From contig NZ_CP029145.1 of the NCBI RefSeq assembly GCF_003149515.1, forward strand, positions 744,001-808,000: 64,000 nucleotides of DNA, read 5' to 3'. Below, one piece after another: positions 8,458 through 15,637 of this stretch (within the stretch, counting starts at the first letter, position 1; the number at the start of each line of letters is the position of its first letter). Source of the DNA: Hymenobacter nivis (GTDB taxonomy: Bacteria > Bacteroidota > Bacteroidia > Cytophagales > Hymenobacteraceae). The notes under the pieces were generated by a model that worked only from the letters and a program-made list of their open reading frames with translations, was not told the origin of the DNA and did not search any database. The translations under genes and the position numbers were made by a program.

Positions 8458-9441
8458 CTACAGATGCCTTGCTGAGTCGGCGGCGGCGCGGGCTTTCCGC
8501 TTGGCTTGCTTCTTGAAATAGCAGCGCAGCAGGAAGTTGTGTTGCAGGGCCGTCATGCTCTGGTCAAACTTCTGGGTGCTTTGCTGCACGTGGCGCAGGG
8601 TTTGGCGCACCTGGCGGGCGGCGGTGGTGTCGGTCAGCAGCGTGTGGGCGGGGCCCCGGCCGTCCAGCAGCTGGTGCCGGAGGCCGGCCACGGTAGCGGC
8701 CAGCGTGTCGGTGGTGCGGGCCAGCTGCTGGCCGGCGTGCCCCAGTTGGGCGGGCAGCTTGTCGTCGGTGAGGAGGTAGCCCAGCGGGCCCCGGCCCTGG
8801 CGCACGCCCTGCGTGAGCTGGGCAGCATTGGTGGCGGCGCGGCGTAGCTGGGCGCTGGCAGCGGTCACGTGGTCCAGGCTCTGGCGCACGTTGGCGGGCA
8901 GCTGCTGGTCATTCAGCAGCTGCCAGAGGGCGCTGGTGTCGAGCCTGGTCGCCATTTGGCGCAGGCTGTGGGTGATGGCGGCCAGGTTCTTGTTGGAGAC
9001 GTCGAGGGTGCCGAGCATAACGTCGATGCTGGGCGGGGTGGTGGTGCGCAGCACGTCGCCGGCCCGCACGGGCGGGGCGGGGGCGGCCTGGGCGGTGAGG
9101 TTGATGATGGTGTTGCCCACTAGCCCGTCGGTGCCGATGGTGGCTACCGCGTTTTGGCGCACGAAGCTTTGCGCGTCCCGGCTCAGGCTCATGGATACGC
9201 GTACGGTGCTATCGTTCAGTAAATCAATGCTTTTGACGTTGCCCACCGAAATACCGCCCAGGCGTACGTTGTTGCCGGTGAGCAGGCCCGACACGTTGCG
9301 AAAATCGGCCTGCACCACCAGGCTGCGGCCAAACAGGTTTTGGTGCCGGCCCATCAGGTATAGTAGCGCCAGCAGAAACCCCACGCCCAGCACTGTAAAC
9401 AGGCCGAGGCGCACGCTATTACCGGGGGAGTTCTGGGACAT
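8458..9441 (-). CDS. mlaD: MlaD-family (MCE) phospholipid-transport substrate-binding protein
   Basis: A 327-residue protein starting at the ATG at 9441. It has one N-terminal membrane helix (LGLFTVLGVGFLLALLYLMG) and an MCE domain at about residues 37-115 (ADFRNVSGLLTGNNVRLGGI, then GLVGNTIINL). The C-terminal two-thirds is a long helical region rich in Gln, Ala and Leu, followed by a basic tail. In the Mla system the MCE protein forms a ring that passes phospholipid between the outer membrane and the MlaFE transporter. It is the last gene of an mlaE-mlaF-mlaD operon, as usual in Bacteroidota, where MlaB and MlaC are often absent; neither is seen here. A 14-bp hairpin sits between mlaF and this gene. 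A longer frame running upstream to 10371 is a shadow of mlaF. Confidence 0.92.
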   Translation of the reverse strand: MSQNSPGNSVRLGLFTVLGVGFLLALLYLMGRHQNLFGRSLVVQADFRNVSGLLTGNNVRLGGISVGNVKSIDLLNDSTVRVSMSLSRDAQSFVRQNAVATIGTDGLVGNTIINLTAQAAPAPPVRAGDVLRTTTPPSIDVMLGTLDVSNKNLAAITHSLRQMATRLDTSALWQLLNDQQLPANVRQSLDHVTAASAQLRRAATNAAQLTQGVRQGRGPLGYLLTDDKLPAQLGHAGQQLARTTDTLAATVAGLRHQLLDGRGPAHTLLTDTTAARQVRQTLRHVQQSTQKFDQSMTALQHNFLLRCYFKKQAKRKARAAADSARHL

Positions 9442-9469
9442 GAGCGGGGGTGGATAGTGAGCAGTGGCC

Positions 9470-9505
9470 GGGTTCCGGCCGGCCCGCGCGAGCCGGCCGG
9501 AACCC
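9470..9505 (-). promoter_or_regulatory. Intercistronic hairpin between mlaF and mlaD
   Basis: Perfect 14-bp arms gggttccggccggc (9470-9483) and gccggccggaaccc (9492-9505) with an 8-base loop, starting 1 base after the mlaF stop codon. With no T tract it is more likely an mRNA processing or attenuation element that sets mlaD level than a full terminator. Confidence 0.5.
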
Positions 9506-9506
9506 G

Positions 9507-10262
9507 TTAAATGAAAAAGTCGTGCACCTTGGGGTCCGTGTTCGTGCTCACTGCGGCGTACGTGCCTTCGGCGTAGCAGCGGCCCTCGGCGAGCAAGGCC
9601 ACGCGGTCGGCGGTGAGGCGCACGCAGGCCAGGTCGTGGGAGATAATGAGGGCCGAGGTGTTGTACTTGGCTTGTACGGCGCGGATGAGGTGGTCGATTT
9701 CGCGGCCCGTGATGGGGTCGAGGCCGGTAGTGGGCTCGTCGTAGAGAATGATGTCGGGCCGCAGGATGAGCGTGCGGGCTAGTGCGATGCGCTTGCGCAT
9801 GCCGCCCGAAAGGGCGGCCGGCAGCAGGGCGGCCGTGTCGGCCAGGCCCACGTCTTCGAGGGCTTGCTGCACCAGCTCGTTTTCCTGGGCCGGGGTGTGG
9901 GCCAGCCGCTGGCGGCGCAGCGGAAAGAGCAGGTTTTCGCGCACCGTCATCGAGTCGTAGAGGGCGTTGCTTTGGAAGAGGAAGCCCAACTTGGTGCGCA
10001 GGCGGTCGAGGCCGGCGTGGTCGAGGGCCCCCACGTCCTGGCCCAGCACCGTGATGGTGCCCGCGTCGGGCTTTATCAGGCCGATGATGCACTTGATCAG
10101 CACTGATTTGCCAGCGCCTGACTTGCCCAGCACCACAATGTTTTCGCCCCGGTTGAGGGTGAGCGAAAAGTCGCGCAGCACGTGGTTTTCGCCAAATGCC
10201 AGGCTCACGTCGGCCACCGTGAGCACGGCCTCTGCGGGGCGGGGCGGGGGGGGAGGAGGCAT
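9507..10262 (-). CDS. mlaF: MlaF-like ABC transporter ATPase
   Basis: A 251-residue ATPase when started at the ATG at 10262; the in-frame ATG at 10334 would add an unlikely Cys/Pro-rich leader. Walker A is GKSGAGKS, the Q-loop is LGFLFQSNALYDSMTV, the ABC signature is LSGGMRKRIALAR, Walker B is IILYDEPTTGLDP, and the H-loop is IISHD. The LSGGM signature and SNALYDSMTVREN are typical of MlaF and its plastid relative TGD3. It powers phospholipid movement together with MlaE and MlaD at the inner membrane. The gene follows mlaE after 121 bases on the same strand. Confidence 0.95.
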   Translation of the reverse strand: MPPPPPPRPAEAVLTVADVSLAFGENHVLRDFSLTLNRGENIVVLGKSGAGKSVLIKCIIGLIKPDAGTITVLGQDVGALDHAGLDRLRTKLGFLFQSNALYDSMTVRENLLFPLRRQRLAHTPAQENELVQQALEDVGLADTAALLPAALSGGMRKRIALARTLILRPDIILYDEPTTGLDPITGREIDHLIRAVQAKYNTSALIISHDLACVRLTADRVALLAEGRCYAEGTYAAVSTNTDPKVHDFFI

Positions 10263-10383
10263 AATTTTGGCAAGAGAAGAGCAATGGCGCGGCGCTCCGT
10301 TGCCGGGCGGGCAGCACCGGGGGCAGGCCGGCATTCTGGCGTTTCCGGGCGGCTGCCCAACGGGGCGGCACGCCGTTGCATGG

Positions 10384-11142
10384 TCAAATCAGCCCCAGCG
10401 CGGTGCTTACGAGCACGGCCACCAGGTCGAGCAGGAAAATGGCCAGCGAGCTGGCCACCACGGCCGAGTTGGCGGCGCGGCCCACGCCGGCGGTGTCGTT
10501 GCTGGCGTAGTAGCCCTTGTAGCAGCTGATGAGGCCGATGGCAAAGCCGAAAAAGAAGGTTTTTATCACCGCCGGCAGCAACTGGCCGAAGGTGAGGCTG
10601 TTCAGAATGTGGTTGGCAAACAGCAGCAACGAGGTGGAGCCCCGCATATTAACGCCCACGTAGGCCGAGAACAGCCCGATGGCGTCGGCGAGCAGCGTGA
10701 GCACCGGCACCATGAGCGTGGTGGCCAGCACCCGCGTGACGACCAGGTACTTGAACGGGTTGGTGCCCGACACGTCCATGGCGTCAATCTGCTCGGTTAC
10801 GCGCATCGAGCTGAGCTCGGCCCCGATGTTGGAGCCCACCTTGCCGGCCACCATCAGGCCCGTGATGATGGGGCTCAGCTCCTGAATGATGGTGAGGCCC
10901 ACCATGACCGGAATCCACGACTCGGCCCCGAACTGCACCATGGTGGGCCGCAGCCGCAGCGTGAGCACCAGCCCCATGATGAAGCCCGTGATGCCCACCA
11001 GCGGCAGCGACTGGTAGCCCACGGCGTAGCATTGGTAGAAAAATTCCGGCACCTCGTAGCGCGGCCGAAACCCCTCGCGGAAAAACCGCCCCGCAAACCG
11101 GGCGACGGTGCCGGTTTCGGCGAGCAGGGAGGTAACGGACAC
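10384..11142 (-). CDS. mlaE: MlaE-family ABC transporter permease
   Basis: A 252-residue inner-membrane permease. The signature LPLVGITGFIMGLVLTLRLR, then ELSPIITGLMVAGKVGSNIG and AELSSMRVTEQIDAMDVSG, is the classic MlaE pattern, and KTFFFGFAIGLISCYKGYYA closes it. It starts the operon and is followed by the ATPase (mlaF) and the MCE protein (mlaD). The complex maintains outer-membrane lipid asymmetry or supplies phospholipid. The start at 11142 gives the full N-terminal amphipathic helix. Confidence 0.95.
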   Translation of the reverse strand: MSVTSLLAETGTVARFAGRFFREGFRPRYEVPEFFYQCYAVGYQSLPLVGITGFIMGLVLTLRLRPTMVQFGAESWIPVMVGLTIIQELSPIITGLMVAGKVGSNIGAELSSMRVTEQIDAMDVSGTNPFKYLVVTRVLATTLMVPVLTLLADAIGLFSAYVGVNMRGSTSLLLFANHILNSLTFGQLLPAVIKTFFFGFAIGLISCYKGYYASNDTAGVGRAANSAVVASSLAIFLLDLVAVLVSTALGLI

Positions 11143-11467
11143 GGGATACGGGATAGGGGGTGGGCAATCAACGGCTGGCCCAGCACGCCGGACAACGGCT
11201 GTCCTGTGCTAAGGCCAACCCTGGGTAGGTAAGGGGCAAAAGTACCGGTCCCCGCTACCCATCCGGCATGACGTGGCTTAGCTCATCCACCTGATTTTTA
11301 TCAGGTTCTGCGGCCCCCCGGCCCTGCTTGCCCGCCTGCGCGCGTTCGATTTTGTGAGCACCCGCGCGCCCACAATTCCCGCTGCCGGCGCGTGGCCACC
11401 GCGCTGGGGCCCTTGCACAGCCACCCCGGCGCCTAGCCGCCCGCCCGCGACGCGGCCAGCCGGGGCC
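11143..11467. other. Gene-less intergenic region, 325 bases
   Basis: This separates the start of mlaE from the 3' end of the FAD oxidoreductase gene. It should hold the mlaE promoter; on the minus strand ggTACTTTTGcc (TACTTTTG, about 11237-11244) matches the TAnnTTTG -7 consensus. Nothing else is supported. Confidence 0.4.
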
Positions 11468-12622
11468 TTACAGCCCCAATTGCGCCACGTGGTGCTGGGC
11501 GAAGCCGGCGGCGGTGGTCATGCCCTTGCCGCCAATGCCGGTGACGAGGTGGAGGCGCGGGTCGGGCGAGTGCTGAAAAATCTCGGCCGACCGGCTCTGG
11601 GTGTAGAAGCCGTTCCAGGTGCGCTGAATGCGCCAGTCGGGCAGGTCGAGGATGCGGCGGGCCTCGGCCAGCAGCAGTTGGTTGAGGTGGTCGGAGTTGT
11701 TGAAATCCAGGGGGTTGGCGCCGGCTACGTCGGCGTATTCGTGGGTGTCGCCGAGGATGATGGCGCCGTCGAGGGCCTGCTTGAACAGCAGGTGGATGCC
11801 CCACTGGCGCAGCTCCGGGGCCACGTCGTCGGGCCGCAGCTGGGCAAACGACGGGCAGCTGTGAAACGCGTGGTAGCGCCGGATGCTGAGGCCCGTGAGC
11901 ACGGAGCCCGGCAGTGCCACCTGGGGCAGCGGGTAGGTGGCCAGCATCTGGAGCTTGACCAGTTGCAAGTCGCTCTGCGCGAACACGTCCGGGAACAATT
12001 GCTGTACGTCGCGGCCGCTGCACACCACCACCTGGGCCCCCTGGTAGCGCCGGCCGTGGGTATCAATGACCGTGGCGCCGGCAGTGCCGGCTGTCGCTTC
12101 GCGCACCGGCGTGGCCGGCCGGTAATCGAGCTGCCAGCGGGCCACGAGGTAGGCCAGCAGGCGGTGGATGAGTAGGTCGGGCTCGGCGGTTACTTCCTGC
12201 GCAAAGTGCAGGCCGCCGGCGCAGTAGTCGGCGCGCACGGCGGGCAGGTGCTGCCGGCACTGGGCCCCGGTGAGCACCGCCGAGGCGTAGCCTAGGGCCT
12301 GGTAGCGCGCATGCTTTTCTTCCAGTACCTGCATTTCCAGCGGCGACGAGGCCAAGTAGAGGGCGCCGGTGGGCCGGATCGAAATGTCGCATTCGGCCTG
12401 GATGGCCTTGTAAGTGGCGAGACTGGCGCGGGCGTAGTCGAACCACGTGCCCTCGGCCATGCCCGAGGGGATGATTTGCCCGAAGTTGCGCACGGTGGCC
12501 GCCATTGGCCGGGCGTCTTTCTCCAGCAGCAGCACTTTCAGGCCGCGCTGCAACGCGAAGTAGGCGTGGAACGCACCCAGGGCCCCCGCGCCCACAACGA
12601 TTAAATCATACGAATTCTCCAT
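11468..12622 (-). CDS. FAD-dependent oxidoreductase of the phosphonate-associated type (TIGR03364-like)
   Basis: A 384-residue DAO-family flavoprotein. The dinucleotide motif is VVGAGALGAFHAYFALQRG at residues 9-27, and the C-terminal FAD motif is VTGIGGKGMTTAAGFAQHH. The N-terminal pattern ARPMAATVRNFGQIIPSGM is, from memory, characteristic of the family TIGR03364, whose members neighbour PhnX-like hydrolases and were proposed to deaminate a substituted 2-aminoethylphosphonate. Here a PhnX-like gene lies about 1 kb away on the other strand and a PhnZ-like gene further along, which supports that role. The reaction would give an aldehyde for C-P cleavage. It has its own candidate promoter (12651-12658) and is separated from the XRE regulator by a repeat, so regulator and enzyme need not be cotranscribed. 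A generic amino-acid or sarcosine oxidase is the alternative. Confidence 0.85.
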   Translation of the reverse strand: MENSYDLIVVGAGALGAFHAYFALQRGLKVLLLEKDARPMAATVRNFGQIIPSGMAEGTWFDYARASLATYKAIQAECDISIRPTGALYLASSPLEMQVLEEKHARYQALGYASAVLTGAQCRQHLPAVRADYCAGGLHFAQEVTAEPDLLIHRLLAYLVARWQLDYRPATPVREATAGTAGATVIDTHGRRYQGAQVVVCSGRDVQQLFPDVFAQSDLQLVKLQMLATYPLPQVALPGSVLTGLSIRRYHAFHSCPSFAQLRPDDVAPELRQWGIHLLFKQALDGAIILGDTHEYADVAGANPLDFNNSDHLNQLLLAEARRILDLPDWRIQRTWNGFYTQSRSAEIFQHSPDPRLHLVTGIGGKGMTTAAGFAQHHVAQLGL

Positions 12623-12650
12623 GTGGCGCTGGCGGTTAGTGTAGCCGGCA

Positions 12651-12658
12651 CAAACGTA
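12651..12658 (-). promoter_or_regulatory. Candidate -7 box TACGTTTG for the FAD oxidoreductase
   Basis: On the minus strand TACGTTTG matches TAnnTTTG and would start RNA about 20 bases before the ATG at 12622. Just upstream, at 12657-12693, aacagtt occurs twice and aactattggaacagtt forms an imperfect dyad, a possible operator for the adjacent XRE-cupin regulator. The -33 box is weak. Confidence 0.45.
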
Positions 12659-12746
12659 ACAGTTGTTGATCCATATGAAACTATTGGAACAGTTATGAAT
12701 GCGTTATTTCTGGGGCCTTGGGGAGTGATAAAAGTTGATATGCCCC

Positions 12747-12892
12747 GTTCGGCGAACGCCTCACCCCCCGGCCCCCTCTCCGAAAAGGAGAGGGGGGTAT
12801 GTTCAATGAGAAGATTAGTTGGCGGTCGGTTTGCTGTTGCCTCCCCCTTTCTTTTTCAGAGAGGGGACCGGGGGGTGAGGCGCCCGCTGAAC
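12747..12892. repeat. 146-bp inverted-repeat element, CTCACCCCCCGG type
   Basis: The arms 12747-12780 and 12859-12892 are inverted repeats with 30 of 34 positions matching, sharing cgcctcaccccccgg. The inner edges carry a second hairpin (cccctctccgaaaaggagagggg). It lies between the XRE regulator gene and the FAD oxidoreductase gene. This is a familiar type of intergenic repeat in this bacterial group. Confidence 0.7.
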
Positions 12893-12906
12893 GGCAGCCA
12901 ACCCGC

Positions 12907-13482
12907 CTAATCGGTATGCCGCAGTAGGTACACTTTCAGCACCCGGGCGGGCTGCTCGGTATTGTTGCGGACGGAGTGGGCCAGGACTCCGTCGAAGTAG
13001 AGCGTGTCGCCGGGGCCCACGGCTACTTCGTCGTCTTTGAAGCCGTAGCGCACCGTGCCTTCCAGTCCGTATACCAGCTCCAGGGCGTTGGTGGATAGGG
13101 GCTTGCGGTAGGTATTGGGACTGATGACTACCTCGTTGACGCGCAGGCTATAGTTGAGCAGGTCCTGCGAGAGCAGGTACTTATAGCGCAGGCCCTTGGA
13201 ATCATCGCGCGGCTCGGGACGGCCTTCATCGGCGCGCACCAGCAGGTAGGGGGCCGCGGCCTCGCCGGTAATGTTTTTCACCAGCACCGACACGTCCACT
13301 TCAAGCGAGGTGGCGATTTCGACCAGTACGGAGAGCGAGGGCACGGTGCGAAAATTCTCAATTTTGGAGAGCAGGCCCGCCGACAGGCCGCTGCGCTTGG
13401 CCAGCTCGCGCAGGCTCAGCTTTTTGGCTTTGCGCAGCTCCAGGATGCGGATGCCAATTAAACTCAGCTTATCGTGCTTCAT
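12907..13482 (-). CDS. XRE-family regulator with C-terminal cupin domain
   Basis: A 191-residue transcription factor. Residues about 8-62 form a Cro/CI helix-turn-helix (ILELRKAKKLSLRELAKRSG, then LSAGLLSKIENFRTVPSLSV). Residues about 115-190 form a cupin barrel (VVISPNTYRKPLSTNALELV, then VGPGDTLYFDGVLAHSVRN), which in such regulators senses a small ligand. XRE-cupin proteins often control neighbouring catabolic genes. It is divergent from the PhnX-like gene, with 111 bases between the starts, and stands upstream of the FAD oxidoreductase on the same strand, so it is the natural local regulator of the phosphonate genes. The ligand is unknown. Confidence 0.93.
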   Translation of the reverse strand: MKHDKLSLIGIRILELRKAKKLSLRELAKRSGLSAGLLSKIENFRTVPSLSVLVEIATSLEVDVSVLVKNITGEAAAPYLLVRADEGRPEPRDDSKGLRYKYLLSQDLLNYSLRVNEVVISPNTYRKPLSTNALELVYGLEGTVRYGFKDDEVAVGPGDTLYFDGVLAHSVRNNTEQPARVLKVYLLRHTD

Positions 13483-13593
13483 GCGTAATAACTAGAAACG
13501 GTAAACGTAACCTAAACGTGATGATGGCGGAACACACCGCCGTTCCAGGGTCGTACATTTGTTGCATATTAGTAAACAATAACGCGCTTTCCA

Positions 13594-14331
13594 ATGGCTT
13601 CTTTGCAGCTCGTAGTTTTCGACATGGCCGGCACCACCGTCCGCGACCAGCACGAGGTGGAAGCCTGCTTCGCGCAGGCCGCCGCCGCCACCGGCCTGCG
13701 CGCCACCGCCGCCCGCATCCTGGCCGCCCAGGGCCAGGCCAAGCGCTTCGTATTTGAGGCGCTGTGGCGCGAGCAGCTGGGGGGGGGCGTGCGCCTGTCC
13801 GTGCTGGAGGCCCAGGTCGATGAGTCGTACCACGCGTTTCGTCGCATCCTGGAGGCCTACTACCGCACGGCCGCGGTGGTGCCCACGGCGGGCTGCCTGG
13901 AGCTGCTGGCGTTTCTGCGGGGCCGGGGTGTGCGGGTGGCCCTCACCACGGGCTTCTACCGCGCCGTGACGGACCTGCTCTTGCACCGCCTGGGCTGGGA
14001 CGCGGGCCTGGATACCCAGTACCGCGGCACTGCGCACTCGTTCATCGACTTGTCCGTGGCCAGCGACGAGGTGGCCGCGGGCCGCCCCGCGCCGCTCATG
14101 ATCCAAAAAGCCATGCAGGTGTTCGGCATTACTGATCCGCAAAGCGTATACAACGTGGGCGATACGCCCTCAGACCTCGAATCGGGCCGGCGCGCCGGGT
14201 GCGCCCGCAGCCTGGGTGTTGTCAACGGCACCCATACCCGCCAGCAGCTGGCCGCCTGCCCCAACGATGGCCTATTTGCCTCGCTCGCCGAGCTACACCA
14301 GCACCTGCAAGCCGAGTTGGTGCCGGCTTAG
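13594..14331 (+). CDS. PhnX-like phosphonatase-type HAD hydrolase
   Basis: A 245-residue HAD-superfamily enzyme. The N-terminal motif is FDMAGTTV with nucleophile D10; the DxAGT form sets the phosphonatase group apart from ordinary HAD enzymes (DxDxT). In the cap region a lysine, K50 in QGQAKRFVF, is placed like the lysine that forms a Schiff base with phosphonoacetaldehyde in PhnX. The C-terminal motif is VGDTPSDLESGRRAGC. The sequence fits the PhnX-like family TIGR03351 better than PhnX itself. It would release phosphate from an aldehyde-bearing phosphonate, possibly the product of the nearby FAD oxidoreductase. It is divergent from the XRE-cupin gene. A plain phosphatase of the HAD family is the alternative. 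Confidence 0.88.
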   Translation: MASLQLVVFDMAGTTVRDQHEVEACFAQAAAATGLRATAARILAAQGQAKRFVFEALWREQLGGGVRLSVLEAQVDESYHAFRRILEAYYRTAAVVPTAGCLELLAFLRGRGVRVALTTGFYRAVTDLLLHRLGWDAGLDTQYRGTAHSFIDLSVASDEVAAGRPAPLMIQKAMQVFGITDPQSVYNVGDTPSDLESGRRAGCARSLGVVNGTHTRQQLAACPNDGLFASLAELHQHLQAELVPA

Positions 14332-14352
14332 GGGCCTAGCCAAATAGGGCCT

Positions 14353-14376
14353 GTTATGCTGAACGCAGTGAAGCAT
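14353..14376. repeat. Half palindromic repeat (gctgaacgcagtgaagcat)
   Basis: The sequence gttatgctgaacgcagtg (and on to aagcat) is the inverted counterpart, with few changes, of 15591-15615. Together they flank the IS and a complete palindrome, as if those had landed inside an older hairpin. Confidence 0.5.
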
Positions 14377-14438
14377 TTTATCAATAAAGCTAATTCGGAA
14401 GTGTGTGTTAAGTTACTGCCCGTAGGCGAGGCGTAAAT

Positions 14439-14948
14439 TTGGCTATGGATTACCTGAGTTTGCGCGAGCGGCCCCGCCAGTTTCTGGCCCTAACCAGCTT
14501 GCGAGCGGCGGAGTTTGACGACTTGCTGACCGACTTTGCCCCGGCCTGGGAGCGCCACCACCGCTACCACACCCTGGAAGGAACCCAACGGGCGTTCCCC
14601 GCCCACCGCGAGCGGGCCAACGCCGTGCTGGCGGGCAGCGATATAAAGCTCTTTTTTCTGCTCACCTACCTCAAAAGCAACGCCTTGCAAGAGCACCAGG
14701 CCGCCAGCTTTGGCATTTCGCAAGCGCGCGTCAGCCACTTGGCTACCGCCCTGCTGGGCGTGCTCAACCAGGTGCTGGCCCGGCGCGGGCTGCTGCCCGT
14801 GCGCGACGGCGGCGAGTTGGCTCAGCGCCTGGCTAACCACCCGGAGCCGGTCTTTGCCTACGACGGGGTCGAGCGGGGCGTACCACGTAACACGGACCGG
14901 GAGGCCCAGGCCGAGGAGTACAGCGCCAAAAAAAAGCGCACCGCGTAA
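14439..14948 (+). CDS. IS5-family (DDE_4 type) transposase, ORF A
   Basis: The 169-residue N-terminal half of a transposase. It holds a helix-turn-helix (LKSNALQEHQAASFGISQAR) and the first catalytic aspartate in VFAYDGVERGVPRN. The frame ends in YSAKKKRTA, stop. The run of eight A at 14928-14935 is read AAA AAA AAG, and contains A AAA AAG, a classic -1 slippery heptamer. A -1 shift there continues as KAHRVKNMTLCD in ORF B, restoring the family sequence KKxHxVKN. ORF A alone would lack the rest of the DDE triad. Ends of the IS were not identified with certainty. Confidence 0.85.
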   Translation: MAMDYLSLRERPRQFLALTSLRAAEFDDLLTDFAPAWERHHRYHTLEGTQRAFPAHRERANAVLAGSDIKLFFLLTYLKSNALQEHQAASFGISQARVSHLATALLGVLNQVLARRGLLPVRDGGELAQRLANHPEPVFAYDGVERGVPRNTDREAQAEEYSAKKKRTA

Positions 14949-14953
14949 AAAAC

Positions 14954-15394
14954 ATGACCTTATGCGATTCCACGCAGTACGTGCATTTTCTCTCGGCTAC
15001 GGAAAGCGGGCGAGCGCACGACAAAAAACTGGCCGACGAGTACGCGCTGCACCTACCGGCGGGCTGCGTGTTACGGCAGGATTTGGGCTTGCTGGGCCAC
15101 GCCCCGACCGGGGTCGTGGTGGAGATGCCCCACAAGAAGCCGCCGAAGCGGGAGTTGACGTTTGCCCAAAAGCTGTATAACCAGTTGCTGAGTCCGTTGC
15201 GCGTCGTTATCGAACACGCGCACAGCGGTATCAAGCGCCTGCACATGGTGCAGGGCACTATCCGCTTGCGCGGCGAATGGGTGCGCGATACGGTCATGGT
15301 CGTGGCCTGTGGGCTGCACAACCTGCGCGTGCGCAGCCCGCACCGCGCCTATCGCGCACCTGTCCACGCGAAACTCGCTAACTACGCCGAATAA
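14954..15394 (+). CDS. IS5-family transposase, ORF B (made by -1 frameshift)
   Basis: The second half of the transposase, lying in the -1 frame relative to ORF A. The frame is open upstream through the slippery run, so the ATG at 14954 need not be used. SATESGRAHDKKLADEY carries the second acidic residue and RVVIEHAHSGIKRLHMVQG the third (E) with the usual following basic residues. Product of the shift would be about 310 residues, normal for this family. The 3' end is followed by about 70 bases and then a perfect palindromic repeat. Confidence 0.8.
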   Translation: MTLCDSTQYVHFLSATESGRAHDKKLADEYALHLPAGCVLRQDLGLLGHAPTGVVVEMPHKKPPKRELTFAQKLYNQLLSPLRVVIEHAHSGIKRLHMVQGTIRLRGEWVRDTVMVVACGLHNLRVRSPHRAYRAPVHAKLANYAE

Positions 15395-15464
15395 GCTTTA
15401 ATATAGAACAAGTCGTTCAGCGGTGCTAAGTAGTCGCGCAAAAGTAACCGTAGCAAAAAAGGCG

Positions 15465-15552
15465 GTCATGCTGAGCGCAGTCGAAGCATCTCTACCGCAA
15501 CAGTAATTACTTACTTACGAGGTAGAGATGCTTCGACTGCGCTCAGCATGAC
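15465..15552. repeat. Perfect 32-bp-arm palindromic repeat (REP-like)
   Basis: The arms 15465-15496 and 15521-15552 are perfect reverse complements over 32 bases, starting gtcatgctgagcgcag and ending gcatctctacc, with a 24-base loop. A relative with the same core (cgaagcatctctac) is at 49977-50072, and half copies are at 14353-14376, 15591-15615 and about 51150-51180. It is non-coding and could form a strong hairpin in RNA. Confidence 0.85.
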
Positions 15553-15590
15553 GTTCAATTCAATACGCTTACTTATGCGTGAGTACTTAA

Positions 15591-15615
15591 GATCCTTCGC
15601 TGCGTTCAGCATGAC
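15591..15615. repeat. Half palindromic repeat
   Basis: The sequence cttcgctgcgttcagcatgac ends at 15615 and pairs with 14353-14376, about 1.2 kb away. It lies 22 bases from the stop codon of the downstream phosphodiesterase gene. Confidence 0.5.
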
Positions 15616-15637
15616 AAATTCTCATTCAGATAGCCGC

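Noticed and set aside
9442-10371. In-frame upstream extension of mlaD giving a 637-residue frame
   Set aside because: The extra 310 residues are a shifted-frame shadow of mlaF; MCE proteins start with the membrane helix found right after ATG 9441.
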